Assembly (NCBI GenBank): GCA_016794445.1
Contig: JAEUKC010000287.1
Coordinates: 1 to 37,487 of the forward strand
Reading direction: 5' to 3'
From: JADJMO01 sp016794445
GTDB taxonomy: Bacteria; Myxococcota_A; Polyangia; Polyangiales; JADJMO01
Length of the DNA stretch: 37,487 bases
Both the position numbers and the translations under genes were made by a program. A model generated the notes under the pieces. It saw nothing but the letters and a program-made list of their open reading frames with translations. It was not told the origin of the DNA and did not search any database. Of the stretch, positions 1 to 9,377 are shown in pieces; within the stretch, counting starts at the first letter, position 1; the number at the start of each line of letters is the position of its first letter.

Positions 1-546
<546 letters not shown>

Positions 547-553
547 GGCGCCG

Positions 554-1231
554 CTAGCCGCCGGACAGCGTGCGGAGCACCCGCCCGACGATCCGCCACG
601 GGTCGCGGCGGGCGTCGAAGTGCGAGGTGCGATCCACGGGGTAGACGACCTGCACGTCCACCTCGCGGATCGGCATGCCGGCCGCGACGGCGCGCAGGAG
701 CACCTCGGTCTCGAACCCGAAGCCGTCCTCCTTGACGCCGAGATCCAGCGTGGCGCGCACCGGGTAGCGACGCATCCCGCACTGGGTGTCCCGCAGGCGC
801 CGGTGGAGCACCGTCGAGAGGAACCAGTTCGAGAACCCGTTCGAGAGCTGGTTCGCGCGTGGGGCGCCCGCCGAGACCAGGTTGCGGATGCCGAGCACGA
901 GGTCGGACGCCCGATCGGAGGCCGAGAGCAACCGGGCGAGCTCGGCCGGAGGGTGCTGGCCGTCGGCGTCGAGGGTGAGCGCCACCTCGTAGCCGTGCGC
1001 GCGACACCACTCGAGGCCGGTGCGGAGCGCCGCGCCCTTGCCGCGGTTCATCGAGTGCCGGACCACCGTGGCGCCGTTCGCGGCGGCGAGGGCGGCGGTG
1101 TCGTCTCGCGAGCCGTCGTCGACGACGAGGACCTTGGCCACGACCTCGCGCGCGCCGACGAGCACGGGCGCGAGGGTCCTCGCTGCGTCGAGCGCAGGGA
1201 CGACCGCGCAGCAGCGATCCCTCGGGAACAA
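554..1231 (-). CDS. GT2 glycosyltransferase, DPM1/polyprenyl-phosphate sugar transferase-like
   Basis: A 225-residue GT-A fold glycosyltransferase of family 2. It has the nucleotide-binding strand VVDDGS at residues 36-41, a basic NRGKGAALRTG segment (62-72) and the metal-binding DXD motif as DADGQ at 88-92. No membrane segment is evident, so it is probably a soluble or peripheral enzyme like dolichol/polyprenyl-phosphate mannosyl- or glucosyltransferases; donor and acceptor are unknown. The chosen start is TTG, 5 bases after the stop of the upstream FHA gene; no ATG or GTG fits better, although the frame stays open upstream. The spacing implies co-transcription and translational coupling with the FHA gene. 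Family is clear, exact start is not. Confidence 0.85.
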   Translation of the reverse strand: MFPRDRCCAVVPALDAARTLAPVLVGAREVVAKVLVVDDGSRDDTAALAAANGATVVRHSMNRGKGAALRTGLEWCRAHGYEVALTLDADGQHPPAELARLLSASDRASDLVLGIRNLVSAGAPRANQLSNGFSNWFLSTVLHRRLRDTQCGMRRYPVRATLDLGVKEDGFGFETEVLLRAVAAGMPIREVDVQVVYPVDRTSHFDARRDPWRIVGRVLRTLSGG

Positions 1232-1236
1232 CGGCG

Positions 1237-3225
<1,989 letters not shown>

Positions 3226-3411
3226 TGGGGCCCTCGAGGCGTGCGTAGCACCACGGCAGGTCGGCGCCGGAGGACACTGGTGGCCCCGGCAGTGCCCCCC
3301 ATGTTTTCAAGGGGATGCCCAGGTCGTCAACTTCCGAGACGAAGAACCGTCCGGGTGCCCCAGGACAGGGGTCGACAGGCGCCGAGGGCGCGCGTAAATC
3401 GCGGCCGCCCC
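3226..3411. other. Divergent intergenic region, no gene seen
   Basis: A 186-base spacer between the divergent FHA-CpaF gene and the carboxylase gene; it must hold both promoters. No convincing -10/-35 pair was seen. One GG-N10-GC element (3281-3296) resembles a sigma54 site but is weak. No RNA gene or open frame of note. Confidence 0.5.
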
Positions 3412-4974
3412 ATGAGCGACGCCTCGACGCCCCAAGCTCCGCAGCCGCCCGAAACCCGCATCCGCGAGGTCCTTCACCGGATCGACCAGGGCGGGGCCCC
3501 CAAGTACCACGCGAAGAACGCCGAGACTGGCAAGCTGTTCGCGCGCGAGCGCATCCGGCGGCTGGTCGATCCGGGCAGCTTCGTCGAGGACGCCGCCTTC
3601 GCCAACGCGCGGGACCCGGAGCTGCCGGCCGACGGCGTCGTGACCGGCACCGCGACCGTGGACGGCCGGACGGTGGTCATCATGGCGAACGACTCCACCG
3701 TGAAGGCCGGCTCCTGGGGCGCCCGCACCGTCGAGAAGATCCTGCGCATCCAGGAGACCGCGCGCGACCTCCGGTGCCCGCTGTTCTACCTGGTCGACTC
3801 CGCCGGCGCGCGCATCACCGACCAGGTCGAGATGTTCCCCGGCCGCCGCGGCGCGGGCCGGATCTTCTACAACCAGGTGGCGCTCTCCGGGCAGATCCCG
3901 CAGATCTGCCTCCTCTTCGGGCCGTCGGCGGCCGGCGGCGCCTACATCCCGGCGTTCTGCGACGTGGTGTTCATGGTCGAGGGCAACGCCAGCATGTACC
4001 TCGGCTCGCCCCGCATGGCCGAGATGGTGATCGGCGAAAAAGTGACCCTCGAGGAGATGGGCGGCGCCAAGATGCACTGCTCGGTCTCGGGTTGCGGCGA
4101 CTTCCTCTGCAAGACCGAGGACGACGCCATCGCGCGCGCGAAGGCCTATCTCGCCTATCTCCCCGACCACCACGAGGCCACGCCGAAGACGATCGCGGCC
4201 CGCCCCCCCAAGGCCTCGGGCAAGTCGATCGCGGAGATCGTCCCGGCCGACGAGAACAAGCCGTTCGACATGCTCGCGGTGATCAAGGAGATCGTCGACG
4301 AGGACAGCTGGCTCGAGATCAAGGCGCTCTGGGCGCGCGAGATCCTCACCGGCTTCGCCCGCATCGACGGCCGCGTGGTCGGCATCGTCGCCAACCAGCC
4401 CAAGTGGCTCGGCGGGGTGTTGTTCGTGAACAGCGCCGACAAGGCCGCGCGCTTCATCTGGCTCTGCGATGCGTTCAACGTGCCGCTCCTCTACCTCGCC
4501 GACGTGCCCGGGTTCATGATCGGCACCAAGGTCGAGCGCGAGGGCATCATCCGCGCGGGCGCCAAGATGATCGCGGCGGTCAGCGAGGCCACCGTGCCCA
4601 AGGTCTCCGTCGTGGTGCGCAAGGCGTACGGCGCGGGCCTCTACGCCATGTGCGGGCCGGCCTTCGAGCCCGACGCCTGCCTCGCGCTGCCTTCGGCCAG
4701 CATCGCCGTGATGGGGCCGCAGGCCGCCGTCAACGCCGTGTATTTCAACAAGATCCAGGAGATCCCGGCCGGCCCCGCGCGCGAGGCCTACGTCGCGCAG
4801 CTCCGCGCCGAGTACAAGGAGGACATCGACCTCGTGAAGCTCGGGAGCGAGCTCGTCGTCGACGCGATCGTCCCCGGCGACAGTCTGCGTGCCGAGCTCT
4901 CCACCCGCTTCGCGCGGTACGCGCAGAAGCGCGAGGCACGCCCCGCCAAGAAGCACATCGTCGTCCCGGTCTGA
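3412..4974 (+). CDS. Acyl-CoA carboxylase, carboxyltransferase (beta) subunit
   Basis: A 520-residue carboxyltransferase of the PccB/MccB/AccD5 family, which transfers carboxyl from biotin to an acyl-CoA such as propionyl-, methylcrotonyl- or acetyl-CoA in the cytoplasm. Both crotonase-like halves are present. The N-terminal half has FYLVDSAGARITDQ and the glycine-rich GPSAAGGAYIPAF loop that forms an oxyanion hole; the C-terminal half has ADVPGFMIGTKVE and RKAYGAGLYAM. GPSAAGGAY is nearer to MccB-type than to classic PccB sequences, but substrate cannot be assigned by eye. The ATG at 3412 suits the family length; the frame is open far upstream but that part is antisense to the FHA gene. No biotin carboxylase or biotin carrier gene is adjacent. 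Confidence 0.93.
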   Translation: MSDASTPQAPQPPETRIREVLHRIDQGGAPKYHAKNAETGKLFARERIRRLVDPGSFVEDAAFANARDPELPADGVVTGTATVDGRTVVIMANDSTVKAGSWGARTVEKILRIQETARDLRCPLFYLVDSAGARITDQVEMFPGRRGAGRIFYNQVALSGQIPQICLLFGPSAAGGAYIPAFCDVVFMVEGNASMYLGSPRMAEMVIGEKVTLEEMGGAKMHCSVSGCGDFLCKTEDDAIARAKAYLAYLPDHHEATPKTIAARPPKASGKSIAEIVPADENKPFDMLAVIKEIVDEDSWLEIKALWAREILTGFARIDGRVVGIVANQPKWLGGVLFVNSADKAARFIWLCDAFNVPLLYLADVPGFMIGTKVEREGIIRAGAKMIAAVSEATVPKVSVVVRKAYGAGLYAMCGPAFEPDACLALPSASIAVMGPQAAVNAVYFNKIQEIPAGPAREAYVAQLRAEYKEDIDLVKLGSELVVDAIVPGDSLRAELSTRFARYAQKREARPAKKHIVVPV

Positions 4975-5013
4975 GCCGTCCGGGCGCCGCTGCCTCGGAC
5001 CGCGAGTCAGACC
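4968..5013. terminator. Nested inverted repeat between convergent genes, possible bidirectional terminator
   Basis: GGTCTGA (4968-4974) and TCAGACC (5007-5013) are a perfect 7-base inverted repeat. Inside lies a second pair, GTCCG (4978-4982) and CGGAC (4996-5000). The stop codon of the plus-strand carboxylase is in the left arm and that of the minus-strand kinase in the right arm. There is no T-tract on either side, so intrinsic termination is only a possibility. Confidence 0.35.
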
Positions 5014-6620
5014 AGCGCGAGCGCCAGGCCGCGCTCGGTCTCGACGACCTTCACGATGGCACCACTGGCGTGCAGCGCTTCGACGAGCGGCGCGAGGCGC
5101 GTGCTCTCTTCGGCGGTCGGTGCCCGCGCCGCGCCACGCACGATCTCGATCCGCAGCATCCCGCCGCGCTGCCCGAGGATCCGCGGCAGCGCCGGATCTC
5201 GCAAGCGCAGGAGCACCGCCGCGATCGGGCTACCCGCAGCGATGCAGCGCTCGCGGCGATCGAGCAACGTGTCGTTCCAGATCTGCGCGGACTCTTCGAC
5301 GAAGCGCGAGGACGCCCCCGAGGGCCGCAGCGAAGGGACCTCCGTCGAGAACGGCTCGTCCGGCCAGGCGATCGCCGTGAGCTCGGCGCGGGCCTCCTCG
5401 GCCGACGCGGGGCGCTCGCTCTCCTCTTCGGCGGTCCAGCGGTCGACCAGCGCGGCGACGGCGGGCGGGAAGGCCGCCCGCGCGCCCAGCAGCTCGCCGA
5501 GCACCACCCCGAGCGCGTAGAGATCGCTGCGTGGGGTGGCGGGTTCCCCCGCCCGCTGTTCCGGCGCCATGTAGCGAAGGGTCCCGAGCACGCCCGCGGT
5601 CGCCGTCGCCCCGGCGTCGCCGAGGTGGGCGACGCCGAAGTCCGTGAGGAACGCCCCCCCGACGTCGTCGAGCAGGATGTTCGAGGGCTTCACGTCGCGG
5701 TGCACGACGCCCCGCCGGTGGGCCGCGCCGAGCGCGAGCAGCACGCGATCGACGATCTCGGCGGCCCTCCGCGCGGGCACCGCGCCTCGCTCCACGAGGC
5801 CTTGCGCGCTGCCGCCACCGAGCCAGGGCAGCACCAGCGTGGGACCTTCGGGGAGGAGCGCGCGGGGGCGCAGCACGGTCGGCGCGTCGAGCAGCGACAC
5901 GATCTGCACCTCGCGCTCGAACCGCACGAGCGCGTCACGACCGGCGCCGCTCTGGCCGCCGCCCACGAACACCTTCAGCGCCACGCGGGGCGCGCCGGGC
6001 TCGAGGCGGTCGAGCGCCTCGAGGACGCGCGAGGTGGCGGTGGTCGCGACCTCCCGCACCACCTCGTAGCGACCGAAGAGCCAGGGCGACGGCAGGGCCG
6101 TGTCCGAGGCTCCTTCGAGCGCGCGTCGGGCGCGTTCGCGCAGGCTCCGGGCCTCGTCGCCGGCGAGATCGCGGAGCACACGCAGCGCAGCCTCCGCGCG
6201 CCCGAGCTCGAGGCAGAGCGCACCGAGCTCGACCGCCGCCGCCTCGTCGTCGGGTCGTGCGCGGAGGTGGGCCTCGAGGGCCCGGCCGGCCTCGGCCGTC
6301 TTGCCGCAGCGTCGCAGCGTCGCCGCCGCGCGCCGGAACTCCCCCGCGGCCTCGAAGCAAGCCGCGGCGTCGTCGCCACGCTCGAACCGGCCGTGGACCA
6401 GGCCCTCGGCCAGGCGATCGCCGTGACGCAGGGCGACGGCGATCGCCTTCGGGTCGTCCTCCGCCGAGAGGCCGCTCACGAGCCGCTCCTGCCGTGGGAG
6501 GTCCCGCGCCTCGATGGCGATCGCGAACGCCCGCAACCGATCGCCACGCGCGAGGGCGAGGTCGCACGCCTCCTCCCAGCGGAGCGCGCGCACCAGCGCC
6601 GTCACGTCGTCGTCGGTCAA
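5007..6620 (-). CDS. Ser/Thr protein kinase with N-terminal TPR-like region
   Basis: A 537-residue cytoplasmic protein. Residues 1-170 are Ala/Arg/Glu-rich helical repeats resembling TPRs; about 185-425 is a Hanks-type kinase domain; the C-terminal 110 residues are unassigned. Visible catalytic elements are Lys216 (VALK), HRD 307-309 with K311 and N314, DFG 327-329 and the APEQ motif. The glycine-rich loop is not normal: the segment REVATTATSRV has none of the GxGxxG glycines, which may weaken ATP binding. The start is a TTG that overlaps the TGA stop of the upstream gene (TTGA overlap), indicating translational coupling; a GTG five codons in is the alternative. It is the last gene of a three-gene envelope operon, so envelope stress signalling is a reasonable inference. 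Confidence 0.9.
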   Translation of the reverse strand: MTDDDVTALVRALRWEEACDLALARGDRLRAFAIAIEARDLPRQERLVSGLSAEDDPKAIAVALRHGDRLAEGLVHGRFERGDDAAACFEAAGEFRRAAATLRRCGKTAEAGRALEAHLRARPDDEAAAVELGALCLELGRAEAALRVLRDLAGDEARSLRERARRALEGASDTALPSPWLFGRYEVVREVATTATSRVLEALDRLEPGAPRVALKVFVGGGQSGAGRDALVRFEREVQIVSLLDAPTVLRPRALLPEGPTLVLPWLGGGSAQGLVERGAVPARRAAEIVDRVLLALGAAHRRGVVHRDVKPSNILLDDVGGAFLTDFGVAHLGDAGATATAGVLGTLRYMAPEQRAGEPATPRSDLYALGVVLGELLGARAAFPPAVAALVDRWTAEEESERPASAEEARAELTAIAWPDEPFSTEVPSLRPSGASSRFVEESAQIWNDTLLDRRERCIAAGSPIAAVLLRLRDPALPRILGQRGGMLRIEIVRGAARAPTAEESTRLAPLVEALHASGAIVKVVETERGLALALV

Positions 6621-7600
6621 TCGTCGTCCTCGTCGTAGGCGGCGGAGGCCTCGGCGGTGTGGTTGGCCTCGGAGAGGGTCTTCGCGCGGAGGGCGAGGGC
6701 GCCGGCGACGTCGTGGCCGATCACCGGCGGGGGCAGGCCGCAGCGGCCCTCCTTGCGGGCGGCGGCGTCGGTCGCGGCCGCGAAGGGCGCGAGGATCCCC
6801 ACCGTGCGGTTCGGCTTCCCGGGCCCCGACCGGTCCTCCCAGAAGAAGCTCCGCTCGCGGACGTCGAGGTGGATGAACCCGCTCACCGGGTAGATGCCGA
6901 CGCCGACGAAGCCGAGGCCGCGGGCGTAGCCAGCCACCTCGTCGTCGGCGACCCCGGGGACGACGAGGTCGAGCGCCCGTCCGTACCCGTGGTTGGAGCC
7001 GGGCTTCTTGGGCGTGCGGTAGCCCGAGAGGAAACGGATCTCCCCGACCGCGAAGTGGCGCTGCAGGGCGTAGACGACGTCGAGGAGCCGCGGCTCCACC
7101 GGGTGGTGCGCGCCATCCGCGGATCGGAGGATGAAGCTCGCCTTCTCGAGCTCGACGGGCCCGAAGTTCCCGGCGTCGGTGCGGGCCTCGAGCTCCACCC
7201 GCTCGACACGGTTGATGGCGACGAGCACGAGCTTCGGCCGGCCGTGGGCGTCGAGGATCGGGGCCGGCCCTGCCGCGTGCCACTTCTTGACCATCGGCGC
7301 GTAGCCGAGGGGTGGCTTCGGCGGCGGGGGCTTGGGCACGTATTTGGGGAGCGGCGGCGGCTTCGGCTTCGACGACGCGCCCGGTGCAGCGGAGGCGTGC
7401 CCCGAAGGGTGTGCCGAGGCGGCGGGGTGCGGGGAGGCGGGGTGCAAGGGCGGATGCGAGACGCTCGGGTGAGAGGCCGAGGCGCTCGGCTTCACGTTGG
7501 GCGCCGCGCCCGCGACGAGGGTGCCGACGAGGCAAGCCGCGAGCGTCGAGCCCGCGGGAATCCAGGCCCACCGATGCCCGTGCGAATCGACCCGACGCAT
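6617..7600 (-). CDS. DUF882/M15-like peptidoglycan peptidase-family protein, exported
   Basis: A 327-residue protein with an N-terminal signal/anchor segment (WIPAGSTLAACLVGTLVAGA, about residues 13-32), a long Pro/Ser/His/Lys-rich linker (about 35-95) and a C-terminal domain like YcbK/DUF882 and M15 D,D-carboxypeptidases. Typical motifs in order are LSGYRTP, SNHGYGRALDL (His and Asp metal ligands) and FIHLDV (the HxD pair). The family binds or cleaves peptidoglycan peptides in the periplasm. Start is ATG at 7600, 10 bases after the upstream lipoprotein stop; its end overlaps the start of the kinase gene. The low-complexity linker probably spans the cell-wall space. The acidic tail DEDDD is unusual. 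Enzyme activity itself is inferred from motifs only. Confidence 0.85.
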   Translation of the reverse strand: MRRVDSHGHRWAWIPAGSTLAACLVGTLVAGAAPNVKPSASASHPSVSHPPLHPASPHPAASAHPSGHASAAPGASSKPKPPPLPKYVPKPPPPKPPLGYAPMVKKWHAAGPAPILDAHGRPKLVLVAINRVERVELEARTDAGNFGPVELEKASFILRSADGAHHPVEPRLLDVVYALQRHFAVGEIRFLSGYRTPKKPGSNHGYGRALDLVVPGVADDEVAGYARGLGFVGVGIYPVSGFIHLDVRERSFFWEDRSGPGKPNRTVGILAPFAAATDAAARKEGRCGLPPPVIGHDVAGALALRAKTLSEANHTAEASAAYDEDDD

Positions 7601-7610
7601 CCGACGAAAA

Positions 7611-8489
7611 TCAGCGCGCGACGACGCGAATCTCGACCACGCGCTCGAGGCGGGCGTCGACCTGACCGAGGACGGCATCGTCGCGGACCACACGCCGCTG
7701 CGCACGGAGCACGAGACCGAGCTCGCCGACGCCACCGGCCGACACCGCGTCGATGCGGAGCTTGCCAGCTGCGTCGAACCCGCAACGGGCGTGGACGACG
7801 CCGGAGCGGACCACCTCGACGACGATCGGATCGGTCGAGGAGGGCGTGCCGACCACGAGGTCGAATCCGCCGGCCTCGACCGAGTAGGCCTCGACGCCCG
7901 CGATCGTGGTCGGAAGGGCGCCGACCAGGCGGACCTTGGAGGGGAGCTCGGGCAGCTCGAAGCCCGTGAGCGCCCGACCGCCGACCGCGAAGGACACGCC
8001 GTCGATGCGGGGGAAGCTGGGGACCGGCGTGGTCTGGGGAGCGACGAACACCACGCCGGAGACGAGGCCGGCGACGTCGGGGAACGCGCGCGGCTCGAGG
8101 GCGAACGTCTGCGTGGGATCGGCGACGAGGCCCGCGCCTGTATTCGACAGCACCGAAAGCGTGACCGGAGAGAGGTCGCGGAGATCGACGCGCGCGCTCG
8201 CGGAAGGGACCACCGCCTGCGGCGCGACGCAGGTGCCGCTCGGCGGAGCAGCCCAGCCGAGGCCGAGGAGATCGAGGGCCGCCTCGCGCGCATCCTTGCC
8301 GACCGTGAGAAAGCGGGCCGAGGCGTCGAGCCGGTCGATCGTGTTTCCGGTCTGGTGGGCACGGACCTCGACCACCGAGAGCGCTTCGGCCCCGGAGTCG
8401 ATCGAGGCGGGGTCGACGACGGCCGCCGAACAGCCCACACCGAGGGCGAGCTGGGTGCTCACCGCGACGAACCCTAGGACGGCACGCAT
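7611..8489 (-). CDS. Lipoprotein of unknown function
   Basis: A 292-residue protein that begins with a short lipoprotein signal ending in the lipobox LGVGC (Cys20), so it should be lipidated and held in a membrane. The rest is rich in beta-type, Val/Leu/Asp patterns without a family I recognise. A good ribosome binding site (GAGGAA) lies 6 bases before the ATG at 8489. It is the first gene of a minus-strand operon with the DUF882/M15-like protein and the Ser/Thr kinase, and is divergent from a lytic transglycosylase gene. A role at the cell envelope is inferred from localisation and neighbours only. Confidence 0.82.
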   Translation of the reverse strand: MRAVLGFVAVSTQLALGVGCSAAVVDPASIDSGAEALSVVEVRAHQTGNTIDRLDASARFLTVGKDAREAALDLLGLGWAAPPSGTCVAPQAVVPSASARVDLRDLSPVTLSVLSNTGAGLVADPTQTFALEPRAFPDVAGLVSGVVFVAPQTTPVPSFPRIDGVSFAVGGRALTGFELPELPSKVRLVGALPTTIAGVEAYSVEAGGFDLVVGTPSSTDPIVVEVVRSGVVHARCGFDAAGKLRIDAVSAGGVGELGLVLRAQRRVVRDDAVLGQVDARLERVVEIRVVAR

Positions 8490-8672
8490 GGTCAGTTCCT
8501 CAGGGTAGCGACCCCCTCGGGGCTGGGCAAGGTTCGCGGGCGGGTGGCGGAATGGCCCTGGTCGTTCCGGCGTATGTCTTCGCGGGGTTGCGCGTTCGTT
8601 CCTCACGTGTTTCCGATCGCCCGGCCCACCGCCCTCCCGTCGAACGCTTGGCCGAGACGCCCGAGTCGCCCC
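8490..8672. other. Divergent intergenic region, no gene seen
   Basis: A 183-base spacer between the divergent lipoprotein and transglycosylase genes. The open frame upstream of the transglycosylase start enters it, but codon patterns there are not coding-like. It should hold two promoters; none matches consensus well enough to call. Confidence 0.45.
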
Positions 8673-9377
8673 ATGATGACCCCGCCGATGATCGCCCGAA
8701 CGCCCCGCCACCGCCTGCGGTTGGTCGCCTGGACCGCCGGCCTCGCGCTGCTCGGAGCCCTCGGCGACGACGCGCACGCCGACATCTACAGCTACACCGA
8801 CGCCGATGGCGTGCTGCACTTCACCAACACGCCGAGCAAGGTGGAGCCGTGGAAGCTCCACGCCAAGTCGAGCGACGGGCCCAAGGCCAAGCCGCCGGGC
8901 TGGCACCCGCGCCCCTTCGGGGGGGGGGGCGTGGAGCGCTACACCAAGTACGACGAGATCGTCCGCGAGGCGGCCGCCTACTACCAGCTGCCCGAGGCCT
9001 TCGTTCGCTCCATCATCAAGGTCGAGAGCGACTTCGATCCGACCGCGCTCTCGGTCGCCGGGGCGCAGGGGCTCATGCAGCTCATGCCCGAGACGGGCGC
9101 GCGCCTCCTGGTCGTCGATCCGTGGGACCCGCGGGAGAACATCTTCGGCGGCTGTCGCTACCTGCGCATCCTCGCCAACACCTTCAACGGTGACCTCGAC
9201 CTCACCGTCGCGGCGTACAACGCGGGGGAGGGCGCGGTCATCCGCGCGGGTGGCATCCCCGCCATCGCCGAGACGCAGGACTACGTCGTCAAGGTGAAGT
9301 ACTGGTATCGCCGCTACCGCGAGCACCCCGACAACGCGCTCGAGGCCTCCACCGGCAGCAGCGCGCCGAAGCCCTGA
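8673..9377 (+). CDS. Lytic transglycosylase with N-terminal DUF4124-like domain
   Basis: A 234-residue exported murein hydrolase. Signal peptide about residues 1-36 (LVAWTAGLALLGALG core, cleavage near AHA), then a DUF4124-type motif (YSYTDADGVLHFTNTP, about 40-55), a Gly-rich spacer, and an SLT (GH23) domain from about 95. The SLT motifs are clear: catalytic Glu118 in IKVESDFDP, GLMQLMPETGARL, and AYNAGEGAV. These enzymes cleave the MurNAc-GlcNAc bond to give 1,6-anhydro ends. ATG at 8673 is followed directly by a second ATG. The Gly spacer is encoded by an 11-G run. The TGA stop overlaps the ATG of selB (TGATG), so the two are translationally coupled although functionally unrelated. Confidence 0.93.
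   Translation: MMTPPMIARTPRHRLRLVAWTAGLALLGALGDDAHADIYSYTDADGVLHFTNTPSKVEPWKLHAKSSDGPKAKPPGWHPRPFGGGGVERYTKYDEIVREAAAYYQLPEAFVRSIIKVESDFDPTALSVAGAQGLMQLMPETGARLLVVDPWDPRENIFGGCRYLRILANTFNGDLDLTVAAYNAGEGAVIRAGGIPAIAETQDYVVKVKYWYRRYREHPDNALEASTGSSAPKP
8919..8929 (+). repeat. 11-base poly-G tract inside the lytic transglycosylase gene
   Basis: Eleven consecutive G bases encode four glycines between the DUF4124-like motif and the SLT domain. The present length keeps the frame open. Loss of one G would move translation into a frame that stops at 9297, gain of one into a frame that stops at 9193; either removes the catalytic domain. Such tracts slip easily during replication. Confidence 0.9.

Noticed and set aside
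3281..3296. TGGCCCCGGCAGTGCC as a sigma54 (-24/-12) promoter for the carboxylase
   Set aside because: It keeps the GG-N10-GC core but misses several consensus bases, and such matches arise by chance in DNA this GC-rich.
3307..4956. Long minus-strand open frame opposite the carboxylase
   Set aside because: It mirrors the carboxylase codons, is rich in His/Asp/Arg/Gly as expected of an antisense frame, and has no recognisable motif.
9375..9377. TGA at the end of the lytic transglycosylase as a possible selenocysteine codon, given selB beside it
   Set aside because: The protein is complete at this stop and the codon overlaps the selB start; no SECIS-like hairpin was recognised and the family has no Sec at its end.
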